Below are positions 49,413 through 61,130 of a stretch of 64,000 nucleotides of DNA, piece by piece. The DNA lies in assembly GCA_012295275.1 (NCBI GenBank), contig CM022670.1, positions 30,021,938 through 30,085,937 of the forward strand, read 5' to 3'. The position numbers and the translations under genes were made by a program. The stretch is from Chrysomallon squamiferum (lineage: Eukaryota; Mollusca; Gastropoda; Neomphalida; Peltospiridae). A model generated the notes under the pieces. That model saw nothing but the letters and a program-made list of their open reading frames with translations, made no database searches and was not told where the DNA came from. Position 1 is the stretch's first letter; each line of letters opens with the position of its first letter.

Positions 49413-50814
49413 TCTGCATATATATATATATTTGCTTGTATTTGTTTTATAGCTTAATATTGGATATATATATATATATATCGGCAAAACTGGCAGAGAG
49501 AGAAAGAGAGAGATAGAAAGAGAAAGAAAGAAAGAAAGATAGACAGACAGACGGATATAATTTCATGACATAAATCTTTTCATCTCCATTTTTCCTTCAG
49601 ACAGGTTTTCATGAAAATGGCACCACCATTATTATTTCATTATAAAAAATAGCAAAAGACATATATTGTCAAATGTATATATTATTTTAATTGTGTCTGC
49701 CATGTGATATAATCTATGTCTATATAGTGATGACAACTTTCTGGTTCATTTCAGTTATTTATCTGTGTTATCTCGAAATGCGAGAGAATTGTAGACAAAT
49801 CTGTTGACGTCGATAACCCCTACACTTAATCAGGCCCTGTCCAGACTTCATTACAAGCGGCGACCAAATTCAGTAAAGCATCAAGTTTTGCAGCTTACCA
49901 ATCCCATTTTTCGTCGAGCTTGCTGCTTTAGTAATCCAATCAACTCCAACGACGTTTCGCAGTCTTATGACCTCATAATCGTTGTCTTCGTGAGTGTCAT
50001 GACTGATAGTTGCGCTGACTTAATCAGTTAAGAAGATATCACGTAAATATAATAAGTTTGTGGGTTTTTTTCTCATTTGCTACTCTTGCTACTTCAACTT
50101 TGTACGAGCAGTCACTAAAATCTTTCTTTTTTTTTTTTTTTTTTTTTTTTTTGTATCTGTATTTACCATATATTCTTTCACTGTTAGAATGCTGAGGCAT
50201 TTCTTTATTGCACTTTGTTTTTCTTGTCCATCGAGAGTTTTCGCCGTTATCACGAAAGAGGTTAACCTGTTCTTTCTCTTCATCTATCTTTTCCCTGTTG
50301 GTCGATATTAATCTGTTCCCTTATCAATTGCTATGTAGTCGAAACACTTGCAAATCACATCTACACTTCGCCTTCGTCTCTGACCCTTTCCATGTATTTA
50401 ATAAGAAAGGAGTCAATACCACTTAGTTAAATCGCAACCATAACACGGCCTGTCTACAGACTCCTTTCAGAAAAATAATAGGATCATTTGGGGTTGTACT
50501 TTTGGAAAATTAGGAGGCGCGATCTGGTGTCTCTCTGCCCGAGGCAGTTTTAAAGGGAGACAATTTGCCTGAAAAGGAGTCTTCTGTACTTAGTGCTAAT
50601 GATCTATTAGTATAATGGGATCATTTCGTAATTCAGTGTTTGAAAGTTTAAGAGACACTACATTTGTTCAATAATACATATAAAGAGAGTCCACTAAGAT
50701 GTGATTATCATGGTATTAATGTTTTGTTGCGAGTTATAAAGATTATTCTTACATGTAGTAAGTAATTTTACGAATGCTGGTTTATCACATATTCGTACAT
50801 ACAGACACACAGAG
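49413..50814. other. intergenic with microsatellites
   Basis: Contains TA tracts (about 49420-49432 and 49465-49482), a purine-rich GAGA/GAAA/GATA stretch (49494-49555), and an uninterrupted T26 run (50127-50152). The 75-codon frame at 49804-50031 is GC-richer but unrecognised. Confidence 0.5.
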
Positions 50815-50880
50815 ATATATTATATATGTGTGTGTATATATACACACACACACACACACACATAATATATACACACAAAT
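50815..50880. repeat. (TA)n-(GT)n-(TA)n-(CA)n self-complementary microsatellite
   Basis: TATATGTGTGTGTATATATACACACAC-type arrangement in which the GT and CA blocks are inverted copies and can form a hairpin. Confidence 0.9.
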
Positions 50881-52544
50881 AATGCCATACATATATACAT
50901 TAACACATATATTCTGATACATATATATATATAAACACATTATTACACATTCACATAAATATTATTTTTGTCCAAGATAACTTAATAAGGGGGAACATTT
51001 AATAGTTTATATACTATGTGCGAAGTATAATTTCGAAATCAAATAATTTCTGAGGTCATTGCGTTAAGCTGTATTTAGAACGAACTTATTTTTACAATGT
51101 CTAGATTGTTCAGTGAATGCTAGCTTTTTTGGTTGGTTGGATGTATGGATAGATGATTGGTTGGCTGAATGTTTGGTTGGTTAGTTTTTTAGTTAATATT
51201 CATTGTGCCCGTTGATTATCCACCTCTTTCGTATAAACGTTGTTGTTGCTGGGTTTTTTCATAAATATTTCATTTTGTAAAATTTTATTAACATTTATTT
51301 TTCAACTGTGGAAAAGGAAGAACAAATCAGCAGCATGAATTTTGTGATGATTACCTGTATAATTTTGAATTATAAATTTCTTTACTTCGTTATCATAAGA
51401 AATAAAATTATAAATGGTAAAATGATTCATTATTGCTGTTGATTTATGTATTCTTTTTAATATAAAAAATAGTAGTATTATTTCTTTATAATATTTTGAA
51501 GTTATATGTTTTTATAATAATTATGCTGTAACTTGAATATCAGGTTTGTTGCTAGCTTTAATATTAGATTTCTTTAAATGTCAAATTACTCGGTTATTTT
51601 GTTTTTTTTTAAATTCCATTTTATTATAATCTTTTCAAATAGTATCCGTCATTATGGAATTATAAATGTTTTTTATTATATAATTTATTTTAACCTTTCT
51701 TTTTACTTATTACTTTTATTTATATTTACTTATTTATTTATTTATTTTTTATTATTATTTTTTTTATTATTAATTTTATTATTATTATATTTTTGGTTTG
51801 TTTGTTTATTTCTAAACTGGACTTGTCTGAAAGTTAACTGAACGCTATTACTAAATTTACCTTTGATAAAATAAAAGTAAAGATCACGAATGACACCGAA
51901 TGTAAACGGTTAAAACGTGAAGCCAGTATTTAATACATTAACCGTTATTCTGTTTTACTCTTTTCGATTTCTTTGTTCTGGTATTACACATTTTTTTCCC
52001 AGTATATTTTCGGAATTCAGCCACTCTGGGAAAAGCTAAACCAATATTGGATACTTCGATCGAACGTAATAAAAATCAATAATCAGATATTGCTCATGCG
52101 TCTCAGCCTTCCCTACTGCTGAGAAATATAATTCCGGCAGACTCATAAACAATATATAGTTAAAATACTAAACATTTCTTACCTACCTCAATCTTTCGTT
52201 CTATCACGCTTCATTCATTTATTTTCATTCGAATATTCGTTATTTTATTAATTTTTTATTCCAAACTTCTTATTTGAATTCATTCATTTTTATTTCATTC
52301 AGTACTTCTTCCTGTTTATCTTTCTTTTATTCAGTTTTATTTTATAATTAAAGTGTACCGCTCTATGCGCGAAATAAAATATTATTACTGTTTCTCTAAG
52401 AAGAAAATGCCTTTTTACAAAAATAAATCCAACATTTTCTAATACATTCTTTCTAACAGCATTGCTGTCACCATTGCTCATTTTACTTTATGTTTCAGTG
52501 GAAACGCCGCCTTCATTTCATGCCAGCATCTATATTCTTATCTA
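50881..52544. other. intergenic, AT-rich
   Basis: Includes GGTT/GGAT units (51128-51182) and a T-rich low-complexity zone (51590-51815) that creates a false 87-codon hydrophobic frame. No gene supported. Confidence 0.55.
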
Positions 52545-52690
52545 ACTACCTACATATCCGTCCATCTATCCATCTATATATATATCTATTTGTTTATCTA
52601 TCTATAATTATATATCCATCTCTATTTATGTGTGTGTGTGTGTGTGTGTGTGTGTACCATACACACACACACACACACACAGACACACAT
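52545..52690. repeat. (ATCT)n, (GT)n and inverted (AC)n microsatellites
   Basis: Decayed ATCT/CATC units (to about 52625), then about 13 GT units, a short ACCAT junction and about 12 AC units, so the GT and AC blocks form a long imperfect inverted repeat. Confidence 0.92.
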
Positions 52691-53033
52691 ATATGCGTAC
52701 ATAATTTTAGCAGTTGGACATCGCTATTAGGTTATTTAAAGTAAATTAACACTTCCTCATATTTAATACAATCTAAGCTTATGGAACATAATTATCTTTG
52801 CCTGTCTGAAAGCTTATACTGCCAGTATTGATTGTATGGTTTTTTTATTTAATTTTCTCTTTTAAATTAAGATCCCAGACAAGTGTTACCATGTTTACCA
52901 GTTCAGTTATATTTTACTGAGATTTTTACTTTTTGACAAAGTCTCAGTTTTAAATGCTTGTGAATTTTCTTTTGCTTCTTCTTCTTCTAATCATCATCAT
53001 AATCAATATTTATTTATTTATTACTAGCATTGC

Positions 53034-53075
<42 letters not shown>

Positions 53076-53589
53076 GTAAAGTATCTCAATGGATTTTTAT
53101 TACTGTTTTTAATTTCTTTGCAGTCTGTTGCTAGTAGATAATATCACCAGTGCTGTTCAAAGATAAAACCAATGAAGATTCTCTAAACAGAATTTAGAGA
53201 AGTGTGTATCTTTGAGAAGGTAAATAAATTGAAGGCGTATCTTGTAGATTTGTTTCACTATATTTAATTGTTGTACAAGACTTCGGTAATAAATCAGCAG
53301 TTGCTTTATTTAATAAACACAACAGACTACAGTAATTTGTACTTAGTAAGTTTAGAATTCAATAAAACCTCCACGCTGCTGGCCACAGTTTATCAGAGAA
53401 AACAGATGAATTTAATGTACTGTATTTGTTGTTGGAAGACAATTTTCTTTAGCAAAACTGTTCTTTTTAACATACATATCTGTTATTGTAAACATATAGA
53501 TATCTGTGAAGACTGCTTTATTTAAGACTCTGTTCTGCCAGCAATTGTGAAATATCATTCGATAAATTTGCAACATTAAATCACATGTA
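52691..53589. other. intergenic with an (ATT)n tract
   Basis: Mostly unique AT-rich sequence. An uninterrupted ATT tract of about 13-14 units lies at 53035-53075. The 85-codon frame at 53268-53525 has no recognisable feature. Confidence 0.55.
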
Positions 53590-53770
53590 TTGATTGATAT
53601 TCTGCTGGAAATACACAGAATGAACGCTATTTTCTACATTAAGGCAATGCAGTGCAAGGCTGCTGATTAAACTATACATTAAGACGATATTCCACATCAA
53701 AGTGGTGTTCTGCAAGATTTTTCTCGTGAATCGAAATATTAATGGTGTTTTACACAGTAAGGCGTGTAGG
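53590..53770. repeat. possible degenerate tandem array, period about 20 bp
   Basis: Phrases such as ACATTAAGGCAATGC, ACATTAAGACGATATTCC, ACATCAAAGTGGTGTTCTG and ACAGTAAGGCG recur near 53613, 53636, 53676, 53695 and 53753. Divergence is high and the period is judged by eye, so this is weaker than the arrays at 2400, 44325 and 57085. Confidence 0.45.
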
Positions 53771-56700
53771 TCTTTGCCGCTTAACGACAAACAACGAGCC
53801 AGTCATTGTTTAAATTGTGTATAAACAGACTTGAATTCAGTTGACAGTGCTGTCACCCTTTACATTAACGAGATAGTTATTTGATTTTTAAAGAAAAACT
53901 AAATATTTTCAAGGGTACAGTTGACGTGACTAATTTCATTCGCGGTGTGACAAGCATTATTTCAACCTTAGAATTTTCTAAGAAAGGAAAAAAGAAATAA
54001 CAACAAGCCATTCATTAAATGGGTTTTTTGACGACATACTCATTTTGTGAGCATCCTTGTGGAACTGACGAACACCAAGAGGGAAACCAAATTACATTCT
54101 TTGCTCAGCAACAAGTAATTTATTAAAAAGCAGATTTAATCTGAAGAGACTGATCTAATTGAGGGATGTTCCGTGGAATAACAGTTTTATCGTCGACAAT
54201 CTGACAAAGTTCTGCCAAGTACGAGTATCGCTCGGTCTGACAACTACAGCGAGGCTCAATTAATACTGACTGCTCGCTATTGACTGCAGGCAGATTCCTA
54301 CACTGTTTCCTAGGAAACGATTCAAAAATGTTCAGTAATTTTCAGATAATTCCTCTGAATATTACCCTAAAGGTGTATCCTTTAAAATGGGATGTTATTC
54401 GGAATCAGACTTCTTAAAAGCGTGGTGAAAACGCGTGCTCCTCTGAAAAGACTGAAACAAATGTGTTGTTTTTTTTGAATGGAGAATTAAAGAATCGTTT
54501 TACGCTGCGGGTCTTTTTCTTCAATGGAGGCAGGCATTTTCTTGTATTTGCTTGACAGTGGGATGAGCTTGAATTCCGAATCGCACATTATGTTAGATTA
54601 TCAAATTTGATTGGAGCTCTACCGTTGTACATGAACGGGTCGACCAGTCTGCACTGTGGGTCAGTCTCTGAACAAGAACGGACAGCACAGAATATTGTTA
54701 CAGGATTTTACGTGGTACGCGATTTATTACATCAGACAAATAAAGACGTTTACAGAGTCTTCAGAAAGATTTAATAAATCAGAATTAAAAAAAAAAAAAA
54801 AATAAAATAAAATAAAATAAAATAAATAAAAAAGAAAGAAGGAAAAAGAAAAGAAAAACAAAACAATACGAATGAAAACCAATTAATAAATAAAACTTCC
54901 CGCAGATAGTGATCAGACTTTTCAGATCTTTAGATTTTAATTTTCGTTTGATTTTTCTTTCTCGGATTCTCGAACAAAACTGCTAAAAGGAACACTGGAT
55001 GAAATATTTAACGTCTGTGTTAAACTGATCCCAATAGCAAACACGACTTGTGCTCAGCATAGCAACCAATTAACAAACTCCTGTGTGTGTTGTACAGTTA
55101 GGCACAAGGAGTCAGGATACTTAACAGCGACGTTTCGCATTGCGTGCACAAACAGTTCAGAGATTCCTTACTACAAAAATTTATTCAACGATTTATGGAA
55201 ACTGTCTGTGCGAGTCGCTTCTCCCTCCTTATTGAACTTACCAGTTAAAACTGTTCACGAAGTACATATACTAAAATTGGGACCAATTAAAACTGTTGTT
55301 GTTGTTGTTTTGTTGATTGCGTTTGCAACCACACCCTAGTCATTATGTATTTTGAATTATTATACGTTTTGATTATTGACTGTTTTATAATATAAAAAAT
55401 TATTATTATTATTATTATTATTATTATTTTTTTTTTTTTTTTTTTTTTTAAATGCTGAAATCATGTAATATATTCTTTTAAAATTTTTATTACAGATAAA
55501 AAAAAAGAGCACCTTGAAGTATTCAATGAGTTATTGCAGTTTTTGACTTTGTAAATGTACTGGCAGTGCCACAGTTTTGGTGTCGCAAAGTGGAATTACA
55601 ATCTGTTAACTTCATTTTAGACATGGTTAATACTGCTTATTAACTGCTGCTTAATGACTGGTTGTCAACGTAGCCACTGATATATCAGACGGAACCTTCT
55701 GCTGTTCTGCAGCACGAACTCTACAAGACACGAGTTGACGAATAGCGAGAGAACGAGGCTGGCAGTTTGGTCTGACACCAAATCTCTGGAGATGAAGAAA
55801 ACGGCTAAATCTGCAATAACCAAGTTCTAATTGACGCTGGTTCGACCTACAGATTGAATTGTCCAAATGTGATTCGGGGAAATGTTTTTTAGGTGATGTT
55901 AGTTTTTTTTTGAAATTCCTATTTCGATACGAACTAAAATATCGCTTTTCGCAAATTACTTGATTCAGCTACAAATATCGACCATTTCTCTATGGCGACT
56001 TGTTAAAGCCGGAAAGGAAAGATAGATTCAGATGTTTACTAATTGGATACGTTTGGACTGCTTGTTATTCCATTGGTATTAAATAGTTATTGCACTGCAA
56101 CAACCTGACAGCCGACTCTGAACAATACTTTTTTTTTTCTCATTTAAAAATCTTTAACTGTACATCTGTAAATAATATACACATATGTGTTTGACTTTCT
56201 GTCACAAATGTAATGATTTTTTAATGAAAATATTTCGTGTAAGTAATGTTGGTCTTTTCGAACAGTAGTTGTTGTTTTGATGTTGACTGCAGGACAGATC
56301 TGATGAATTGATTTTGTATCTAATCGATACCTTCTTTTTTTTCATTTTATACTATGAACGTAATTACTAAATGATCATAACAGTTTAAAATATAATCATA
56401 GCTGCTGGAAATATTAATAATAAAGAAGGACATATCATAACATTAACAACAATTCCTGTGATGCCGACCGTAATAATAAAAAATTAAATTTAAAAAAACA
56501 GCAGTAAGAATAGAATATATAAAACACCAATAATAATTTTAAAAATTCTTCTCTTTGTCTGTGTCTACATTCATAACAAACGAAAATGCCGGATTATGCG
56601 GCTGTAGAATATTGCTGGAAATTCTATTTTTAAAAAGACCCATCCACTACTATTTCTTCACTAAATATCAATTTTTTGGGGGGTTACATCCGGAATAGAT

Positions 56701-57084
56701 ATTCCACTGAAACCGTTTTCATTTATTTTTATTTTAGCCTATTTAGTAAGGATTTCTTTTTTTTAAATTCCCTTTGTTTAAGAGGAATCCTCAAAGTCTG
56801 AAGTGAATTGGGATGTGTTCTCACGTGAAACAGACTAAATAACAGTGTTGTTCAAAAATGATGATCGGGAACTGTTGTGTGTTCTGTTAATTAAAACTGA
56901 ATTTCTAAAGGAAGGAGAAAAAAGTGGAGAACGAGAAACATTATCTGGGACAATGATCTCGTTACAGATAATTAGTGTATGAAGAACATCTTGGGAATTG
57001 TACGTATATTCTGTAAAGAAAATGTATTATACTAAACAACAGTGTGACATTGTACTTATCAGATGTATAATATTATGTAACTTC
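53771..57084. other. intergenic, GC-richer in parts
   Basis: Region 54030-54340 and 54580-54720 is unique and less AT-rich than average. Also present are an A-rich AAAT stretch (54787-54870), (ATT)n with T24 (55401-55450), and a GC-richer patch at 55640-55875. The minus strand of that patch is open for 71 codons from ATG 55866 to a stop at 55651, with basic, protein-like composition but no recognised family. No exon boundary is convincing. Confidence 0.45.
54305..54318. promoter_or_regulatory. 14-bp palindrome resembling an X-box
   Basis: GTTTCCTAGGAAAC is a perfect palindrome with the GTTNCC / GGNAAC half-sites of RFX-type X-boxes, although the central dinucleotide is TA rather than AT. No gene start is recognised next to it. 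Confidence 0.3.
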
Positions 57085-57515
57085 ATTCTAACCAGCTGTG
57101 GAACATTAAAGTTACTGGCACTGTAACATTAAAACTTACCATTTCTGGAAAATTATATTTACCAAAAGTATAACATAACACATACCAATATTATAACTTT
57201 ATACTAACCAACCCTGGAACACTATACTAATCATCACTGAATTTGATACTTACCAGTTGTGGAATATTATACTTTCCAACTGACGAACATTTTGTTTACC
57301 AGTTATTTAACATTCCGTTTGAAATTTGTTTAACATTCTGTTTACCAGCAGCTTAATATTTGTTTTACCCGTTGTGGCACATTCTGCTTATCAGTATTTT
57401 AACATTCTGTTTACCAGTTGTCGAATATTATATTTACCATTTCTGATATATTCTGCTTACCATTTTTGGAACATTCTGTGTACAACTGTGGAAAATTATA
57501 TTAGTCAACTGTGAA
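57085..57515. repeat. degenerate tandem array, period about 23 bp, upstream of SCYL2
   Basis: Units of the type TTACCAGTTGTGGAACATT. ACCA-like anchors fall near 57091, 57115, 57138, 57161, 57184, 57207, 57231, 57252, 57276, 57298, 57320, 57343, 57367, 57390, 57412, 57435, 57459, 57482 and 57504, a very regular 21-24 bp step giving about 19 units. Unit spacing is well kept although base identity is moderate, so decay has been mainly by substitution. It ends about 415 bp before the SCYL2 start codon and may lie in its promoter or 5' region. The 62-codon frame at 57326-57514 is a translation of it. Confidence 0.85.
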
Positions 57516-57930
57516 CGCGGTGTTAATTCTGCATCATTCATTTTTGTATTCGAACACGTCTGTTTAAGAATGTGAAACATTTGTGATTATGGAACAATTT
57601 ACGTAGCAACACATTGGAAACAGAAAAATATACTGTTCATTTCAAAAGTTATCCAACAACATTGATATATATCAGCAATAATAACTGCGTATTTACTTAT
57701 TACCTTTTTTTTTTTTTTAAAGCCCTCTTATATAATACCTAATACATATCAAAGCAGTCGTTAAAAAAACAAACATTTGTGGATACGACTGAAATAGTTC
57801 CACCAACTTCCCGCGTGTGATTCTAAATAGTGTGTTCGGTTTCATGTTGAAGAACGCGTCTGGAAAGCTGTCACCAGATCCAGAACCTATGGGATGCGGT
57901 AAAGGAAAATGTAGCGCGTTAACATGCACT

Positions 57931-58080
57931 ATGGATGTTCTGTCCATGCTTAAGCATTCAATAATATCTGATGATACAAACCCAATAATGCGCGATTTCG
58001 AAATTGGTCGCCAGATTGGTTCAGCAGGACCTGAGATGGTGTGGAAGATATTCGAGGCAGTCAGACAGGATGACAAAAAG
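57931..58080 (+). CDS. SCYL2-like pseudokinase, first coding exon (N-terminus)
   Basis: Encodes 50 residues beginning MDVLSMLKHS and ending KIFEAVRQDDKK. The segment NPIMRDFEIG-RQIGSAGPEMVWKIF (residues 17-41) matches the start of the kinase-like domain of SCYL2 (SCY1-like 2), which in animals reads similarly NP-x2-R-x-F/Y-x-(V/I)-G then a glycine-poor loop and WK(I/V). SCYL2 is a clathrin-vesicle-associated pseudokinase of the trans-Golgi/endosome route. The start ATG at 57931 has A at -3 and G at +4. In-frame ATGs upstream at 57844 and 57889 would add 29 or 14 residues not expected in the family, and the frame is open from 57793. Coding ends exactly at donor GTAAGA (58081), phase 0. The rest of the gene lies beyond the window. 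A possible acceptor (T12 then AAAG, to 57722) could mark a 5'UTR exon start. Confidence 0.82.
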
Positions 58081-58379
58081 GTAAGATTTTGTTCAATTTA
58101 TTAATTTAATTTTAATTATGATTTCATATTTTTTTAAACAAATCTCTTTAGCTAACGGAGTAATAGAATAAAGTATTATGGAAGACCATAATAACTAGCT
58201 CTGCATTTAGTTTGTATAGATACACGCCTCTATGTGTATGTATGTATGTCATGTGTTATCTAAGTATGTGTATGTGTGTGCATGTAGTTATATATACATA
58301 TATACATGTGTGTGTATTTATCATTTAAGTAAGCATTAAGGAACTAAATAACTAAAAAAGTAACGTATCTATTTGAGTG

Positions 58380-58382
<3 letters not shown>

Positions 58383-58460
<78 letters not shown>
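58383..58460. repeat. (GA)n microsatellite in intron
   Basis: About 39 uninterrupted AG units, 300 bp after the splice donor. On the sense strand it is pure purine. Confidence 0.97.
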
Positions 58461-58463
<3 letters not shown>

Positions 58464-59065
58464 TTATCTATCAAATTTATAATGGCAGAATAAGATTTTA
58501 TGTGTGTTTATCTGCGTGCGTGCATGAGTGTTGTGTATATGTATATATATATGTGTGTGTATATAAGGAGCTGAATGGATACCATATATTTTCCTGAATA
58601 AATATTTATATTCTGCCCCAAACATATAGTTTATATTATAAGTCTGGCGAAAACAAAGAACACACTGATTAATCTTATCCGAGTCTTTTATATTTGTGTC
58701 ATCGTTTAGTGGCTTTCAAAATGGAGCACTGAAGATAGTGCATTTTATGACCACCATTCCTACTCAGATTTAATGGACATTCTGTACGATTATTATTCAT
58801 CTATTGGTCTGGCTGCGAGCTCATATGTTCTGCAGGAATAACAGTATGACACTGACTGAAGTGATTTTTTAATTTTTTTATCTATAATTTTCAGCTTATT
58901 TATGACTGCAATTTTTTTTTTAGAAGCGCTATACATTAGTTGGCCTGTGACACTAGTCGGTGAAAAGTAAACGTACTGGGAATTATAATGTGTCTGACGC
59001 AATATATGATCATGTTAGATTAATTTTAGAAAATCTTTAACAAAAAAAAATAAACAAAAAATGCC

Positions 59066-59240
59066 TATGTATGTATGTATGTATGAATGTATGAATGTAT
59101 GTATGTATATATGTATGTATGTAGTATGTATGCATGTATGTATGTATGTATATATACACACCCACACACACAGACATACATATTTGTATTTTTGTTGATG
59201 TATGTATGTATGTATGTATGTATGTATAAGTGTTTATGTA
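59066..59240. repeat. (TATG)n microsatellite with CA island
   Basis: TATG arrays interrupted by a CA/CATA-containing island (about 59150-59185), giving partial self-complementarity. Confidence 0.93.
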
Positions 59241-61018
59241 TGTATGCTTGTCTGTTTGAGAGTATGTGTGTGTCTTTAATGACAATAAAGACTGTGTTGA
59301 TTCATAATATAGTTGAAACAATATTGTATTACATTATTTAGAAGTGTTAGTTTATTACTGTAATGACAATGTTACACAGCTGACGACGTTCTACTGAAAT
59401 TCGAAAGTTAATATTTAACACTCATTATAACTGTCCAAGACTTCAGCAAGGCCATTGTGAAAAACTCATTTAATAGCATTATTTTTAATTAGTCAACTGT
59501 GCAAGCTGTCGGCTTCTGTTTGTTTTCGATTACAATAATAATTCAACTCGATTAAGCATCCGACTGGGCTACATTTTATCAACCGCTTTTACTGAGGGTT
59601 AATTACTATAATTATTTGATCAGAAATCGTTATTTAGCCAACCTTTGATTTGGAAATAAATGTAAATTTCACTTAAGAACAGATGCACCATTAACAAAAG
59701 TAGCTTTTTGCCGTAAATCTTCCGAAAAGTTTTGTTGTTCATCAGGACTAGCCCCCCTCATACACATACATATATACATACATAAACATACATAGATATA
59801 CACATATAAAAAGACAGATTTATTTATCAGCTAAACAAAAATTAATAAAAATAAAGAAATAAAGAAATAAAGAAAGAAAGAAAGAAAGAAAGAAAGAACT
59901 GAAATTACCATGTATCAGCTTTTGAAGTTCTGCTTTAAAGACTCAGTGCAGTCCGTATTGTTATAGGGAGCATATTAAAATCTTGTTTAGGGTAGACTGT
60001 TAATGATAATTGGCATAATACTTCAATTTACATGTTTATCTTTATCCATTAGAATGATTTGCGTTGTAATGTTTTTCATAAATTAGAAGAAAAAAACAAA
60101 CAAAAAAAAAAAGATTTCTGTGAAGCATCATTGAAATGGGCGCAACAAAAGTAACAGCAGAAGGAGCAGTAACAAGAACAGCTGCGGAAGCAACAACAAT
60201 CTTATATTTCAAATCTAATAACCGTAAATTTGAAAATGTGTCCAAATACATTAATACACTCATACTTTAATTCTTTTCATTCGTTATTATTCATGCACTC
60301 GTTCATTTTATTATTTATTCAGTCGTTCATGCATTTCATCCATACATTTATTCGTTCAGTCATCTGTGCATGTATGTCAACATTTTGCTTCTCCTCCATC
60401 ATGAAAAAATTATATAGTTCTGATTTAATCGTTTTTGTGAACCCTCTGTGTGTAAAACAGAATCGATAGTTTAAAGACGTATATGTGTTGAGATCTGATT
60501 AACTCAACAGACGTGGGTAATGATTACTCAAATTACCTGCAAGGTAACGCATCAAACGGCACAGACGACGAATGACATTAAGAATGATATATGACAAGAC
60601 TCTGAGAAGGAAAACACATGGGATTCATCTGTTAGCATTATTGATTGTAATTTTAGTGGAGACAACCGGGAAACAAATACTTTTCGAAAGATATCTGTGG
60701 CATGGTCATTACGAGTAATAAAAGAAGAATGTTTGCTTAACGATAACGACGTTTTCAGTATGGGGCCATTTCTTTTGTTCTTGTTTTAGTTTAAACATTT
60801 GGTATTAAGTGTTCGATTTCTTTTTGTTTGTCTGGTCGTTAAGTGTTAAGTGAAAAAAAGCTAATAAGACTGTTTTTTTATATCAGAATTCATTTGTTAA
60901 ATAGTAATACGCAAGAACGCAAATCAAAAATACACATATAAAACTAAAAAAACACAGACATACATAGAACCGAGTTAGACAGATAGACATAGACAGACAG
61001 ACAGAAAGATAGAGAGAT

Positions 61019-61130
<112 letters not shown>

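Noticed and set aside
51578-51841. 87-codon hydrophobic frame resembling a membrane protein
   Set aside because: T-rich low-complexity DNA gives Phe/Leu/Ile/Tyr runs in any frame. No homologous pattern is visible.
52620-52690. GT/AC inverted tract considered as a hairpin RNA gene
   Set aside because: Self-complementarity follows trivially from adjacent GT and AC microsatellites.
57085-57515. 23-bp array considered as CRISPR or as a coding repeat
   Set aside because: Units are contiguous without spacers and are broken by stops in all frames. It is a decayed minisatellite.
57717-58076. 119-codon minus-strand open frame over the SCYL2 exon
   Set aside because: It is the antisense shadow of the plus-strand exon. 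The plus strand carries the SCYL2 match, the start context and the exact splice donor.
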